From positions 1 through 47,583 of the forward strand of contig JAGAIW010000017.1 of the NCBI GenBank assembly GCA_017626305.1: a DNA stretch of 47,583 nucleotides, given 5' to 3'. This DNA comes from Clostridia bacterium. GTDB lineage: Bacteria > Bacillota > Clostridia > Christensenellales > Borkfalkiaceae. Position 1 is the stretch's first letter, and every line of letters starts with the position of its first letter. The notes below the pieces were generated by a model. It saw only the letters and a list, made by a program, of their open reading frames with translations. It did not search any database and was not told the origin of the DNA. A program made the translations under genes and the position numbers. Below are positions 13,967 to 21,114 of the stretch, piece after piece.

Positions 13967-15601
13967 TTATGGTTCGGGTGTAAAGCTTGCGTATTTTTCA
14001 TACTCCGTATGCACGTTGTCCGTCGTTACTTCGCCGTAGGCGTATTCCCACACCAACTGTTTACCGCGGATTTTGAATAGGTTGATGTCGCATTTGCCGT
14101 TTTGCAGATATACCGTCAGCGTTTCTTCTAAAACAATCACGGGCCCCCAGTCGGAAAACTCCCGTCTTGTATACGCAATACTACGCTGTAACTCCCCGTT
14201 TCGATACAGCTCGCAAACGCCGTTTTCTCGCAAAATAAGCTTTGTGTTCGCGGTATCGATTAGTTCATAGCGTTCCCCTGACGCATCTGGGGTATGCGGC
14301 TTGGTTTGCCAACCGCTAAAAGAATACGGCGTATCGAACGTTAGCGTAGGCGCAAGCAAATCTTCCGTCCAACCGTTTCCCCAGTAAATCGTAGCGGTCG
14401 CTTGCATGAGATAATAGGTAAAATTGTGATATCCTACTTTATATAAACTTCTCGTTTCGATATCGCTTCGCGCCGTTTGCTGTAAATCGCCCGTTACCGC
14501 GCCGCTGTTATCGGCGTATAGCGTAAACGCTTGCAGTCCAAGATGCGGATATTTTTCGTCCAGCACGACAAAAATTTTATTTTCTAGCGCATACCATTTT
14601 CCACCGCATTCTAAGCCGAAAAGCCAGTTTTCCGACGAACGGAAAGAAAGACTTCCGTTCTCTTGCAAATCAAGCTGTAATCTCACCTGCGCGCGGCTTA
14701 GGGAAACGTTTTGCATAGGGAATAACCGCCAAGAAATACCGCCGCCCGAAAGCGTACTTTCATACGGCACGGGCATAGATTTTGCCGCATACTCCACAAT
14801 CGTCGTTTCAAACTTTCCCCCGCCAAAGGGTAGCTTTTCGTTTTCCGCAAGCAGCTTATAATAACAAGTGATATATTCTAATCCGTCTTCCGTCAAATAG
14901 CCCGTATTCCGTATAGCAGAAAAACCGTATTCCGTTATCGGTACGCTTTCAAACAAAAGATAGGAATATACGCCGCTCATTTGGTCTTTCACGCATTGTA
15001 AGACAATATCGCCCACCGCCACAAAATCGCAAGCCAAAACGATATCGTTCGTGCCGCAATAGGATTGCGTTTCGTCAATCAAATACCAGTCGAACGTAGC
15101 GCCGCGCGTACCGCCTTCGTTTTGCCGTATATCAAAGCACGTCCACACCCCGCTTTGCACTTGCATATCTTCTACAACGTTCAACGTTTTTTCTATTTTT
15201 TCTTCTTTCAGCGTACCCGAAAGCTCTGCTTTATCCCCTGTAAAGCGTACGGAAAGCTCGTCGCCTTTATAATCGGAAAGCACCGAAAGCGTGAATACGT
15301 CCGCGCGTTTTTCGGAAAGCGTGCAAGGATACACCCTTTCCCCTACGGTCAACGCAGCGTTATTGCCGTCGAGTATTTTTAAACGGGTATCCCCGTTGGA
15401 CGTGGCATAAGAACGCATATACGCCTTATACGCTTGCGACGCAAAAACGTCTTCAAAGGTGAAAATATTGCTGTATGCAATCAAGAAGGTAAGCAACGCG
15501 ACCACGCCAAGGAGAATTCCGCCGCGAATTTTTCTACGCCGCTTTTTGGCACGGACGGATTTTTGTAAAACGTCTTGCGTAAACGCTTCAATCGGCTTCA
15601 T
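13967..15601 (-). CDS. Membrane-anchored protein paired with ECF sigma factor, putative anti-sigma factor
   Basis: The 544-residue protein begins with a basic cytosolic segment of about 28 residues (KSVRAKKRRRKIRGG), a single membrane helix (ILLGVVALLTFLIAYSNIF), and a large exported domain of nearly 500 residues rich in beta strands, Tyr and Trp. The gene overlaps the ECF sigma gene by 14 nt, and AAAGGAG lies inside the sigma gene, so the two are translationally coupled. That arrangement is typical of sigma/anti-sigma pairs, in which a short cytosolic segment binds sigma and the outer part senses a signal. The cytosolic part is too short for a classical zinc anti-sigma domain. No family was recognised for the outer domain. 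Confidence 0.75.
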   Translation of the reverse strand: MKPIEAFTQDVLQKSVRAKKRRRKIRGGILLGVVALLTFLIAYSNIFTFEDVFASQAYKAYMRSYATSNGDTRLKILDGNNAALTVGERVYPCTLSEKRADVFTLSVLSDYKGDELSVRFTGDKAELSGTLKEEKIEKTLNVVEDMQVQSGVWTCFDIRQNEGGTRGATFDWYLIDETQSYCGTNDIVLACDFVAVGDIVLQCVKDQMSGVYSYLLFESVPITEYGFSAIRNTGYLTEDGLEYITCYYKLLAENEKLPFGGGKFETTIVEYAAKSMPVPYESTLSGGGISWRLFPMQNVSLSRAQVRLQLDLQENGSLSFRSSENWLFGLECGGKWYALENKIFVVLDEKYPHLGLQAFTLYADNSGAVTGDLQQTARSDIETRSLYKVGYHNFTYYLMQATATIYWGNGWTEDLLAPTLTFDTPYSFSGWQTKPHTPDASGERYELIDTANTKLILRENGVCELYRNGELQRSIAYTRREFSDWGPVIVLEETLTVYLQNGKCDINLFKIRGKQLVWEYAYGEVTTDNVHTEYEKYASFTPEP

Positions 15602-16145
15602 AGACGATATTCTCCTTTTCGAGTATTTCTTTCAGCGTCGACTTCGCCCGTTGCAATAAATTATACACCTGCTTTTTATTTTTTCGCAGTATCTTTGCAA
15701 TATCGTCTACGGACAATTCTTCATAAAAACGGAGCAAAAGAACATCCCGATATTCGCCCTTCATTTTCCCGATTGCGGCAACCACAGCCCTACGCCGTTC
15801 TTCGCGGACAAGCGCCGATTCGGGCGTTTCCCCTTCGGATATACTTTCCTGTTCCAAAGGCACGCGCTTATTCTTGCGAAGATAGCTAAGCGCCGCATTT
15901 TTCCCCATGGAAAATAAATACGTTTTAAAATGCGTTTCATTTTTCATTTTCGGGCGTTTGATAAGCAACGTTGCAAACGCGTCGCTTGCTAAATCTTCCG
16001 CCACGTCAAGATTGCGTACGTAGCCGTTGATAAATAACACCAACCCCGTCCTATGTAGCGCGGCAAGTTCTGCCACGGCTTCCCGTTCTCCGCGGAAAAA
16101 GCGCGCATATATGGATACAGTTGTACTACTTTCTCTTTCCGCCAT
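15588..16145 (-). CDS. ECF-type sigma-70 family RNA polymerase sigma factor
   Basis: The 185-residue protein has region 2 (YVRNLDVAEDLASDAFATLL, then THFKTYLFSMGKNAALSYLRKNK) and region 4 (YRDVLLLRFYEELSVDDIAKIL, then KKQVYNLLQRAKSTLKEIL), with no regions 1 or 3, which defines an extracytoplasmic-function sigma factor. GGAG lies 8 nt before the ATG. It is co-transcribed with the membrane protein that overlaps its end, and probably controls that operon and a small envelope regulon. A promoter upstream is not clear by eye. Confidence 0.92.
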   Translation of the reverse strand: MAERESSTTVSIYARFFRGEREAVAELAALHRTGLVLFINGYVRNLDVAEDLASDAFATLLIKRPKMKNETHFKTYLFSMGKNAALSYLRKNKRVPLEQESISEGETPESALVREERRRAVVAAIGKMKGEYRDVLLLRFYEELSVDDIAKILRKNKKQVYNLLQRAKSTLKEILEKENIVYEAD

Positions 16146-16210
16146 GATTTCACTCTCCGTATATTAGACGCGCCTATTCTGCTTTTTACTCACTCGAATA
16201 ACAACTTTTT

Positions 16211-16247
16211 CCAAAAAATCGGCGCTGTGCTACGCACAACGCCGATT
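16211..16247 (-). terminator. Terminator of the UDPGP operon
   Basis: AATCGGCG and CGCCGATT (about 16217-16224 and 16240-16247) pair, with an inner TGTG/GCACA stem, followed by six T residues on the minus strand. It lies 12 nt after the 117-residue gene. Confidence 0.8.
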
Positions 16248-16258
16248 TTATTTCCTTT

Positions 16259-16612
16259 TTATGCCAAACCGTAGGCGTGAACGATATTTACCGTCGCTTG
16301 GAAAATGTTTTTCAAAAACCTTTTCACCGCGTCGCCCGTTACCTTGTCAAACCGTTCGTTTTCGTCGCTTTTTACCATGGTGACCACGGCGTTGAAGTTT
16401 TGACGAATGGTTTGCATGTCTTCTTCTATCGCCGTATACGCGTCTTCTTCGCCGACGCTTTGAATGGCGTACATTTCTTCCACCACGCCGTTCATGGTTT
16501 GCAACAGCTTAATATCCCCCGTCTTTAAGGCGTCCACCGTCAAGTGGTTGAGCTGCGCAAGCAAAGCGATAAAGCGTTGCAGTTTTTCATTCCCGACGAG
16601 ATCGGTTGCCAT
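16259..16612 (-). CDS. Small helical protein downstream of UDPGP, unknown
   Basis: The 117-residue protein is predicted almost entirely helical (KLQRFIALLAQLNHLTVDAL, VGEEDAYTAIEEDMQTIRQN, AVKRFLKNIFQATVNIVHAY) with no signal peptide or membrane helix. Its ATG overlaps the stop of the UDP-sugar pyrophosphorylase gene as TAATG, so it is coupled to it and is the last gene before a strong terminator. A role with nucleotide-sugar metabolism is only suggested by this arrangement. I do not recognise the family. Confidence 0.75.
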   Translation of the reverse strand: MATDLVGNEKLQRFIALLAQLNHLTVDALKTGDIKLLQTMNGVVEEMYAIQSVGEEDAYTAIEEDMQTIRQNFNAVVTMVKSDENERFDKVTGDAVKRFLKNIFQATVNIVHAYGLA

Positions 16613-17841
16613 TACAGCTCTACTCCGTTGAGTTTCAAAAGCTCACGCGCGGATTCTACGCTGTCTACGCCCGTCTTATTCTTAATGGGAGCAAATTCCT
16701 TCTCACGAACGACTTCAAAAGGCAAAACGCTGCCCATGGGCTTGATCAGGTCGACGGCAAGCGTTTCAAACTTTTTACCGTTTTCCTTTTCGGGCTTTCT
16801 CGTAACGCCGTCTGCGCAAACGCTTTCAATCTTCTTTTCTACGATATGCACGGGAATTTTTTGGCTAACGATTTCTTCCAGCTTGGAAAGACGGAACAAA
16901 TAGTTCATGATTGCGCCGTAAATGTACGCCAAATCACCGTTTTCATCCTTCAAGTTCGCCATTTCTTCCGTGAGCTCGTAATATTCAATAATATCGGGCT
17001 TATCACCGTCCATGCAAAGCACGCCTACCTTTTCGTAAGGGTTGTTTTTGCAAATAACCTTCGCGCCGCAGTTTACGCCGCTGTCAATCGTCGCGCCGAC
17101 GAATACGGGGTCGGCAATACGTTGCAATACGTTATCCACCGCGTAAATATTCAACCATTCTACGCCGCGTTTATGCAAGTCTTCGCCCAAGCCCGCGCGT
17201 ATTAACGAACCGAACCAACCGCCGTTGCCGTTGGGGGATAATGCGGGAGTGTCTTTCGTTTCCAACAAAATTTTGCCGTCAAAATCTACGGCAGGCGCCA
17301 TGTCCTGCTTGAAGAACTTGACTTCCGTTTCGGGATAGCCAAAGTAGCCGTGTTCCTTCCAAAAGCTAGTCGTTTGTTCGTGGTTTTTATCGCTGGTCAT
17401 GATATACAAAGGCACGAATACACCGCACTTGTCGTTGACTTCTTGCAGGTTTTTCATTTGTTGCTCGAAAATGTACAAAGGCTTGGTAACCCCGATATCG
17501 TACGCGCCCTTAGGTCCGTCTACACCCAAACGCGTACCCATACCGCCTGCAAGCAATACGGCGGCAACCTTGCCTGCCTTAATCGCCTCGACGCCGAGTT
17601 TTTCGTATTCCGCTTTCTTTTGTTCAATCGCGCTAAGACGCAACCCCGAAATGGGTTTGATATCTCTGCCCTTACCGCTCATGTCCACGGGGTTCGCCAA
17701 AGCGTCTTCAAAATCCCAGTTCAAGTTTTCAATAGCGTTGAGCAGCTTTTCCTTGCCCGCCGCGTCCAGCTCGTCATAATAACGCAAAAGTTGCGTTTGT
17801 TTTTTGTTCTCTAATAAAGCTTTTGCCTGTTCGTACGTCAT
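16612..17841 (-). CDS. UDPGP type 1 family UDP-sugar pyrophosphorylase (UAP1-like)
   Basis: The nucleotide-binding block AAVLLAGGMGTRLGVDGPKG followed by AYDIGVTKPLYIFEQQ is the signature of the eukaryote-like UDPGP/UAP1 family, distinct from bacterial GalU or GlmU. Further conserved parts are PLYIMTSDKNHEQT, SPNGNGGWFGSL and WLNIYAVDNVLQRIADPVF. The 409 residues match bacterial members. These enzymes make UDP-glucose or UDP-N-acetylhexosamine from UTP and the sugar-1-phosphate. AAGGAG precedes the ATG, and a promoter lies at 17875-17903. The sugar specificity cannot be read from sequence. Confidence 0.9.
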   Translation of the reverse strand: MTYEQAKALLENKKQTQLLRYYDELDAAGKEKLLNAIENLNWDFEDALANPVDMSGKGRDIKPISGLRLSAIEQKKAEYEKLGVEAIKAGKVAAVLLAGGMGTRLGVDGPKGAYDIGVTKPLYIFEQQMKNLQEVNDKCGVFVPLYIMTSDKNHEQTTSFWKEHGYFGYPETEVKFFKQDMAPAVDFDGKILLETKDTPALSPNGNGGWFGSLIRAGLGEDLHKRGVEWLNIYAVDNVLQRIADPVFVGATIDSGVNCGAKVICKNNPYEKVGVLCMDGDKPDIIEYYELTEEMANLKDENGDLAYIYGAIMNYLFRLSKLEEIVSQKIPVHIVEKKIESVCADGVTRKPEKENGKKFETLAVDLIKPMGSVLPFEVVREKEFAPIKNKTGVDSVESARELLKLNGVEL

Positions 17842-17874
17842 AACAGTAAAATCTCCTTGTTTTTTAGTAATTAT

Positions 17875-17903
17875 ATTGTAACAAATTCCACCGTCGATTG
17901 CAA
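17875..17903 (-). promoter_or_regulatory. Promoter of the UDPGP operon
   Basis: TTGCAA (17903-17898), 17 nt, TACAAT (17880-17875) on the minus strand, about 30 nt before the start codon. An overlapping TATAAT one half-turn downstream could also serve as the -10 box. Confidence 0.65.
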
Positions 17904-17988
17904 GTTTTTTAGCGTAAGTTTTAAAAAAAATCTTTCCCTGTTTTTTGGTTTTCTTTCGCTTTGACTTTTCTTGAAATATTCCGCAATC

Positions 17989-18537
17989 TTATAACCGTCC
18001 CTTAGCAAGCGAAAACGCCTTATAAAGCGGCATAAACAACGCCGCCGTCGAAAGCGCGGCGCACGCCGTATGCACTCCCATAGCGGGCAACGACGCGTAT
18101 ACGTATAACTGCCAAGCTTTCGCCGAAAAGGATAAATACAGCGGCGTAATGATATCGTCCAAAAGAGTAAAGCAAACGGTGCAAATACTCACGGCAAGCA
18201 CGATAAAAACCAAGCCCTTTAACGGATTTTTAACCACTCTTGCCAGCATGCCCATGACAAGAGAAAACGCATTGTAATACATCAAATACAGGATAAGCGC
18301 AGGCAGGGAAAAGCCGAAGATTAACATACGCAAAAGGGAAAACGCCGTTGCGGCTATCATACCGCGGCGCGCGCCAAAGACGTAGGCGTACGCGGCGAAT
18401 AGCACCGTCACCAGCTCTATTCCCACGGCAACGGACAGCGCGGCTTGCACGGCGATAACCGCCGCGATAAATACGCCGATATACGCGCATTCCTTTGCGC
18501 TGTTTTTCCAAAAGGCTTTTGCTTTCATCTTATACAT
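17989..18537 (-). CDS. ECF transporter S component, candidate for cobalamin
   Basis: The 182-residue membrane protein has six predicted helices. CAYIGVFIAAVIAVQAALS near the N-terminus is the A-rich helix of S components, and YVFGARRGMIAATAFSLLRML is a typical second block. It lies 15 nt after the DUF4430 lipoprotein gene and shares its cobalamin riboswitch, so a corrinoid substrate is the simplest inference (compare CbrT-type S components). No good ribosome binding site precedes the ATG, and the region 18531-18550 around it carries a sequence shared with folT and bioY. Energising components are not in the window. No clear terminator was found downstream (17904-17988). Confidence 0.78.
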   Translation of the reverse strand: MYKMKAKAFWKNSAKECAYIGVFIAAVIAVQAALSVAVGIELVTVLFAAYAYVFGARRGMIAATAFSLLRMLIFGFSLPALILYLMYYNAFSLVMGMLARVVKNPLKGLVFIVLAVSICTVCFTLLDDIITPLYLSFSAKAWQLYVYASLPAMGVHTACAALSTAALFMPLYKAFSLAKGRL

Positions 18538-18550
18538 GCCCGTCCATTTT
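18531..18550. repeat. Shorter copy of the S-component-associated motif
   Basis: Plus-strand TATACATGCCCGTCCATTTT. It matches the 3' part of the bioY copy (CATACCTGCCCCGTCCATTTT) except for two substitutions and one missing C. It spans the start codon of the S-component gene (minus-strand CAT complement at 18535-18537). Confidence 0.45.
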
Positions 18551-18552
18551 AC

Positions 18553-18984
18553 TTAAAAAGACCAAAAATCGTAAGAGAGAATAACCGTTTCCCCTTGGGC
18601 AACCTTTAAGCCGTCCGCCCCAAAAGCGGCGCTGTAACATACGGTATCTCCATACGTTTTACTGCCGTATTCGGCATACGAAAGCTGAGTGTTCGACGTA
18701 TAAATCATCCAAGAATACCCGCTGTTGGCGCTTTCCGTACGGTTTTGTTTGCCATTGATAGACGTAATCATTCCGCCCGATATCGTAACGGTAAGTTTGC
18801 CGTCCGTTTGCAAAGCATCTAGCACCTGCGTAAGAGCAACTTCGCCGTGCGTTTCGTCTATGGAAATGACGATACGCTCTTCTTCCGTCGCCAAAACGGT
18901 GGCTTTCGCCGTCGTTTGGTTGCAAGCAACCCCCAAAAGCAAGCACAAAAGGGCAAGTAAGAATACAGCCATTTTACGTTTCAT
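18553..18984 (-). CDS. DUF4430 lipoprotein, candidate corrinoid-binding protein
   Basis: The start at ATG 18984 follows AAAGGAG; the frame opens earlier but runs through the riboswitch terminator. The 143-residue product has a lipoprotein signal peptide (MKRKMAVFLLALLCLLLGVAC) with Cys21 as the predicted lipid-modified residue. The lipobox -3 residue is Gly, which is unusual. The rest is a DUF4430 domain: LTQVLDALQ, SGYSWMIYTSN, and GADGLKVAQGETVILSYDF. DUF4430 is related to the C-terminal domain of transcobalamin and intrinsic factor. Control by a cobalamin riboswitch and the following S component support surface capture of B12 or a related corrinoid. Confidence 0.85.
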   Translation of the reverse strand: MKRKMAVFLLALLCLLLGVACNQTTAKATVLATEEERIVISIDETHGEVALTQVLDALQTDGKLTVTISGGMITSINGKQNRTESANSGYSWMIYTSNTQLSYAEYGSKTYGDTVCYSAAFGADGLKVAQGETVILSYDFWSF

Positions 18985-19001
18985 GATAAACACTCCTTTA
19001 T

Positions 19002-19040
19002 AAAAAAATTCCAAATCCGCGTAGAACCGCAAATTTGGAA
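19002..19040 (-). terminator. Expression-platform terminator of the cobalamin riboswitch
   Basis: On the minus strand TCCAAATTTGCG and CGCGGATTTGGA form a long stem followed by ATTTTTTTAT, 18 nt before the DUF4430 start codon. This placement indicates transcriptional attenuation by the upstream aptamer. Confidence 0.85.
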
Positions 19041-19069
19041 AAAGCGTACGTAAAAACATCGCCGTTTGG

Positions 19070-19297
19070 CGCGTAACGTCCTTTCCGTATCTCCGCAGAA
19101 ACTCCGTATAGCGTAAAGGTAGGTCTCCCGACTTACGACGTCTTGCAAAAGCGCAGTCCTTTTCCTTCCCACGTTTGCAGTGAAAAAGGACGGACGTCCT
19201 TACGGTTGCGGATACAGCGGAGCAACCCGTTACAAAAACGGTTTCTCTCTTCCCTATTAAACTTCTTTCGCAAAAGAAGTGCCTTTATGCTTTGTAG
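19070..19297 (-). promoter_or_regulatory. Cobalamin riboswitch
   Basis: The minus strand carries the cobalamin aptamer blocks in order: a 5' hairpin ACTTCTTTTGCGAAAGAAGT, AATAGGGAA (near 19259-19251), GCTCCGCTGTATCCGC, CACTG, GTGGGAAGG and the B12 box AAGTCGGGAGACCTACC (near 19132-19117). It is followed by an intrinsic terminator. It should reduce expression of the DUF4430 lipoprotein and S component when adenosylcobalamin or a related corrinoid is abundant. Confidence 0.95.
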
Positions 19298-19301
19298 GTA
19301 A

Positions 19302-19330
19302 AGTATACATCTTTTCCTTTCAAAATGCAA
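19302..19330 (-). promoter_or_regulatory. Promoter of the cobalamin riboswitch transcript
   Basis: TTGCAT (19330-19325), 17 nt, TATACT (19307-19302) on the minus strand, directly upstream of the aptamer. Confidence 0.7.
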
Positions 19331-19386
19331 GCAATTTCACACAATTATTTTTTCTTAAATTTTTATAACTTTTTTTCTTAAAAGAC

Positions 19387-19415
19387 TTGAAAAAATCGCG
19401 CAAATACATTATAAT
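19387..19415 (+). promoter_or_regulatory. Promoter of the pgm/manB-tkt transcript
   Basis: TTGAAA (19387-19392), 17 nt, TATAAT (19410-19415), about 70 nt upstream of the phosphohexomutase start. It is divergent from the riboswitch promoter. Confidence 0.8.
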
Positions 19416-19488
19416 AGTAATATACTTGTCATTTTCTTTGTTTCTTAAAGAAAACAAGTATAAAAAACGCTGTAAGGAATAAACGAAA

Positions 19489-21090
19489 ATGAGTACGGAA
19501 ACCTATTTGAGTTTACGCAACGGAACGGACGTACGCGGCGTCGCCTGTGAAGGCGTGGAAGGCGAACACGTCAATTTGACGGGAGAAATCGTTTCCAACA
19601 TTGCAAAGGCTTTTTGCGTTTGGCTGATTTCCCGCACGGGAAAAACGCAAGTAACGATTGCCGTGGGATACGATTCCCGTATCACTTCCCCTGCTCTTTG
19701 TCAAGAAGTAGTAAACGCCGTCATTTCCACGGGACATAACGCGGTGGTTACGGGGCTTTCTACGACGCCGAGCATGTTCGCCCTTCTCAAAGACGAAACG
19801 CGCATGCAAGCGCATTATTGCCACGGTTCGATTATGATTACCGCAAGCCATTTGCCTTTTAACCGCAACGGCTTGAAGTTCTTCTCCCACGACGGTTGTC
19901 TGGAAGGCGAAGACGTAAAGGAAATTTTATCTATTGCCGCCGATTACCGCTTTGCGGAAGTGAACACCTACGGGCAACAGCTCACTTTGCCGTACTTAGA
20001 CGATTACGCGGCGGCGCTGGTGGAAAAGGTACGTATAGCCACGGGCGAAGAACAGCCCCTTTTAGGCAAACGTATCGTGGTAGACGCAGGCAACGGCGCA
20101 GGTGGATTTTTCGCCGATAAAGTACTCGTTCCGCTTGGCGCGGACACGACGGGCTCGCAATTCTTAGACCCCGACGGCAGTTTCCCTAACCATATCCCCA
20201 ACCCCGAAAATGCCGACGCTATGCGCTCCGTTTGCGAAGCGGTGAAAACAGCAAACGCGGACTTTGGGATTATCTTTGATACCGACGTCGACAGAGCGGG
20301 CGCTGTGGATAAAGACGGCGCGGAAATCAACCGCAATCGTCTTATTGCTTTAATTTCGGCTATTTTGCTTTCCGAAAAACCGGGCGCGACGATCGTCACC
20401 GATTCGGTTACGTCGGACGGTTTAACGGCGTTTATTACGGGACGGGGCGGCAAGCACCACCGCTTTAAGCGCGGTTATAAAAACGTTATCAACGAAGCCA
20501 TTCGCTTGAACCAAGCAGGCGAATACGCTCCACTTGCCATTGAAACGAGCGGGCACGCCGCTTTAATGGAAAATTACTTTTTGGACGACGGCGCGTATTT
20601 GATTACGCGACTGCTCATTGCCATGGCAAAAGAATCCAAGGCTGGCAGGAATCTCACCGATATGATTTCCACTCTGCTTTTACCCGAAGAAGAAAAGGAA
20701 ATCCGTATTAAATTCGTACCCGATTGCGATTTCAAAACGCTTGGAAAAAAAGTCATTGACGAGTTCACGGCGTACGGGAACGCTTTATATTACGCAACGC
20801 CCGCCAAGGATAACTACGAAGGTTTCCGACTTCGCTACGACGAGCAGCACGGCGACGGTTGGGCGTTGATGCGCATGAGCTTGCACGACCCTATTTTGCC
20901 CATCAACGTCGAAAGCGACGTTTGCGGCGGCGCAATCCGTATTATCAAGGATTTATATTACTTCTTGAAGAAATACGAGTTCTTAGACCTTTCTCCTATG
21001 GAAAAGGTAATCACCGCTTGGAGAGCGGACAAGCTTGACGTCGTGAAAGGAAAACTTACGGCAATCAAAGCGCACAGAAAACAACGTTAA
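19489..21090 (+). CDS. Phosphomannomutase/phosphoglucomutase family protein
   Basis: The 533-residue protein has the alpha-D-phosphohexomutase blocks: NGTDVRGVA at the N-terminus, the phosphoserine loop ITASHLPFNRNGLKFF (the Ser of ASH is phosphorylated in the cycle; the usual Asn-Pro is Leu-Pro here), the metal loop FDTDVDRAGAVD near residue 260, and the sugar loop ETSGHAALMENYFLDDGAYL. It interconverts hexose 1- and 6-phosphates. Whether it acts on glucose, mannose or glucosamine cannot be decided by eye. AAGGAAT precedes the ATG. Transketolase follows by 24 nt on the same transcript. Confidence 0.9.
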   Translation: MSTETYLSLRNGTDVRGVACEGVEGEHVNLTGEIVSNIAKAFCVWLISRTGKTQVTIAVGYDSRITSPALCQEVVNAVISTGHNAVVTGLSTTPSMFALLKDETRMQAHYCHGSIMITASHLPFNRNGLKFFSHDGCLEGEDVKEILSIAADYRFAEVNTYGQQLTLPYLDDYAAALVEKVRIATGEEQPLLGKRIVVDAGNGAGGFFADKVLVPLGADTTGSQFLDPDGSFPNHIPNPENADAMRSVCEAVKTANADFGIIFDTDVDRAGAVDKDGAEINRNRLIALISAILLSEKPGATIVTDSVTSDGLTAFITGRGGKHHRFKRGYKNVINEAIRLNQAGEYAPLAIETSGHAALMENYFLDDGAYLITRLLIAMAKESKAGRNLTDMISTLLLPEEEKEIRIKFVPDCDFKTLGKKVIDEFTAYGNALYYATPAKDNYEGFRLRYDEQHGDGWALMRMSLHDPILPINVESDVCGGAIRIIKDLYYFLKKYEFLDLSPMEKVITAWRADKLDVVKGKLTAIKAHRKQR

Positions 21091-21114
21091 AAATAATTTT
21101 TTAGGAGAATATAC

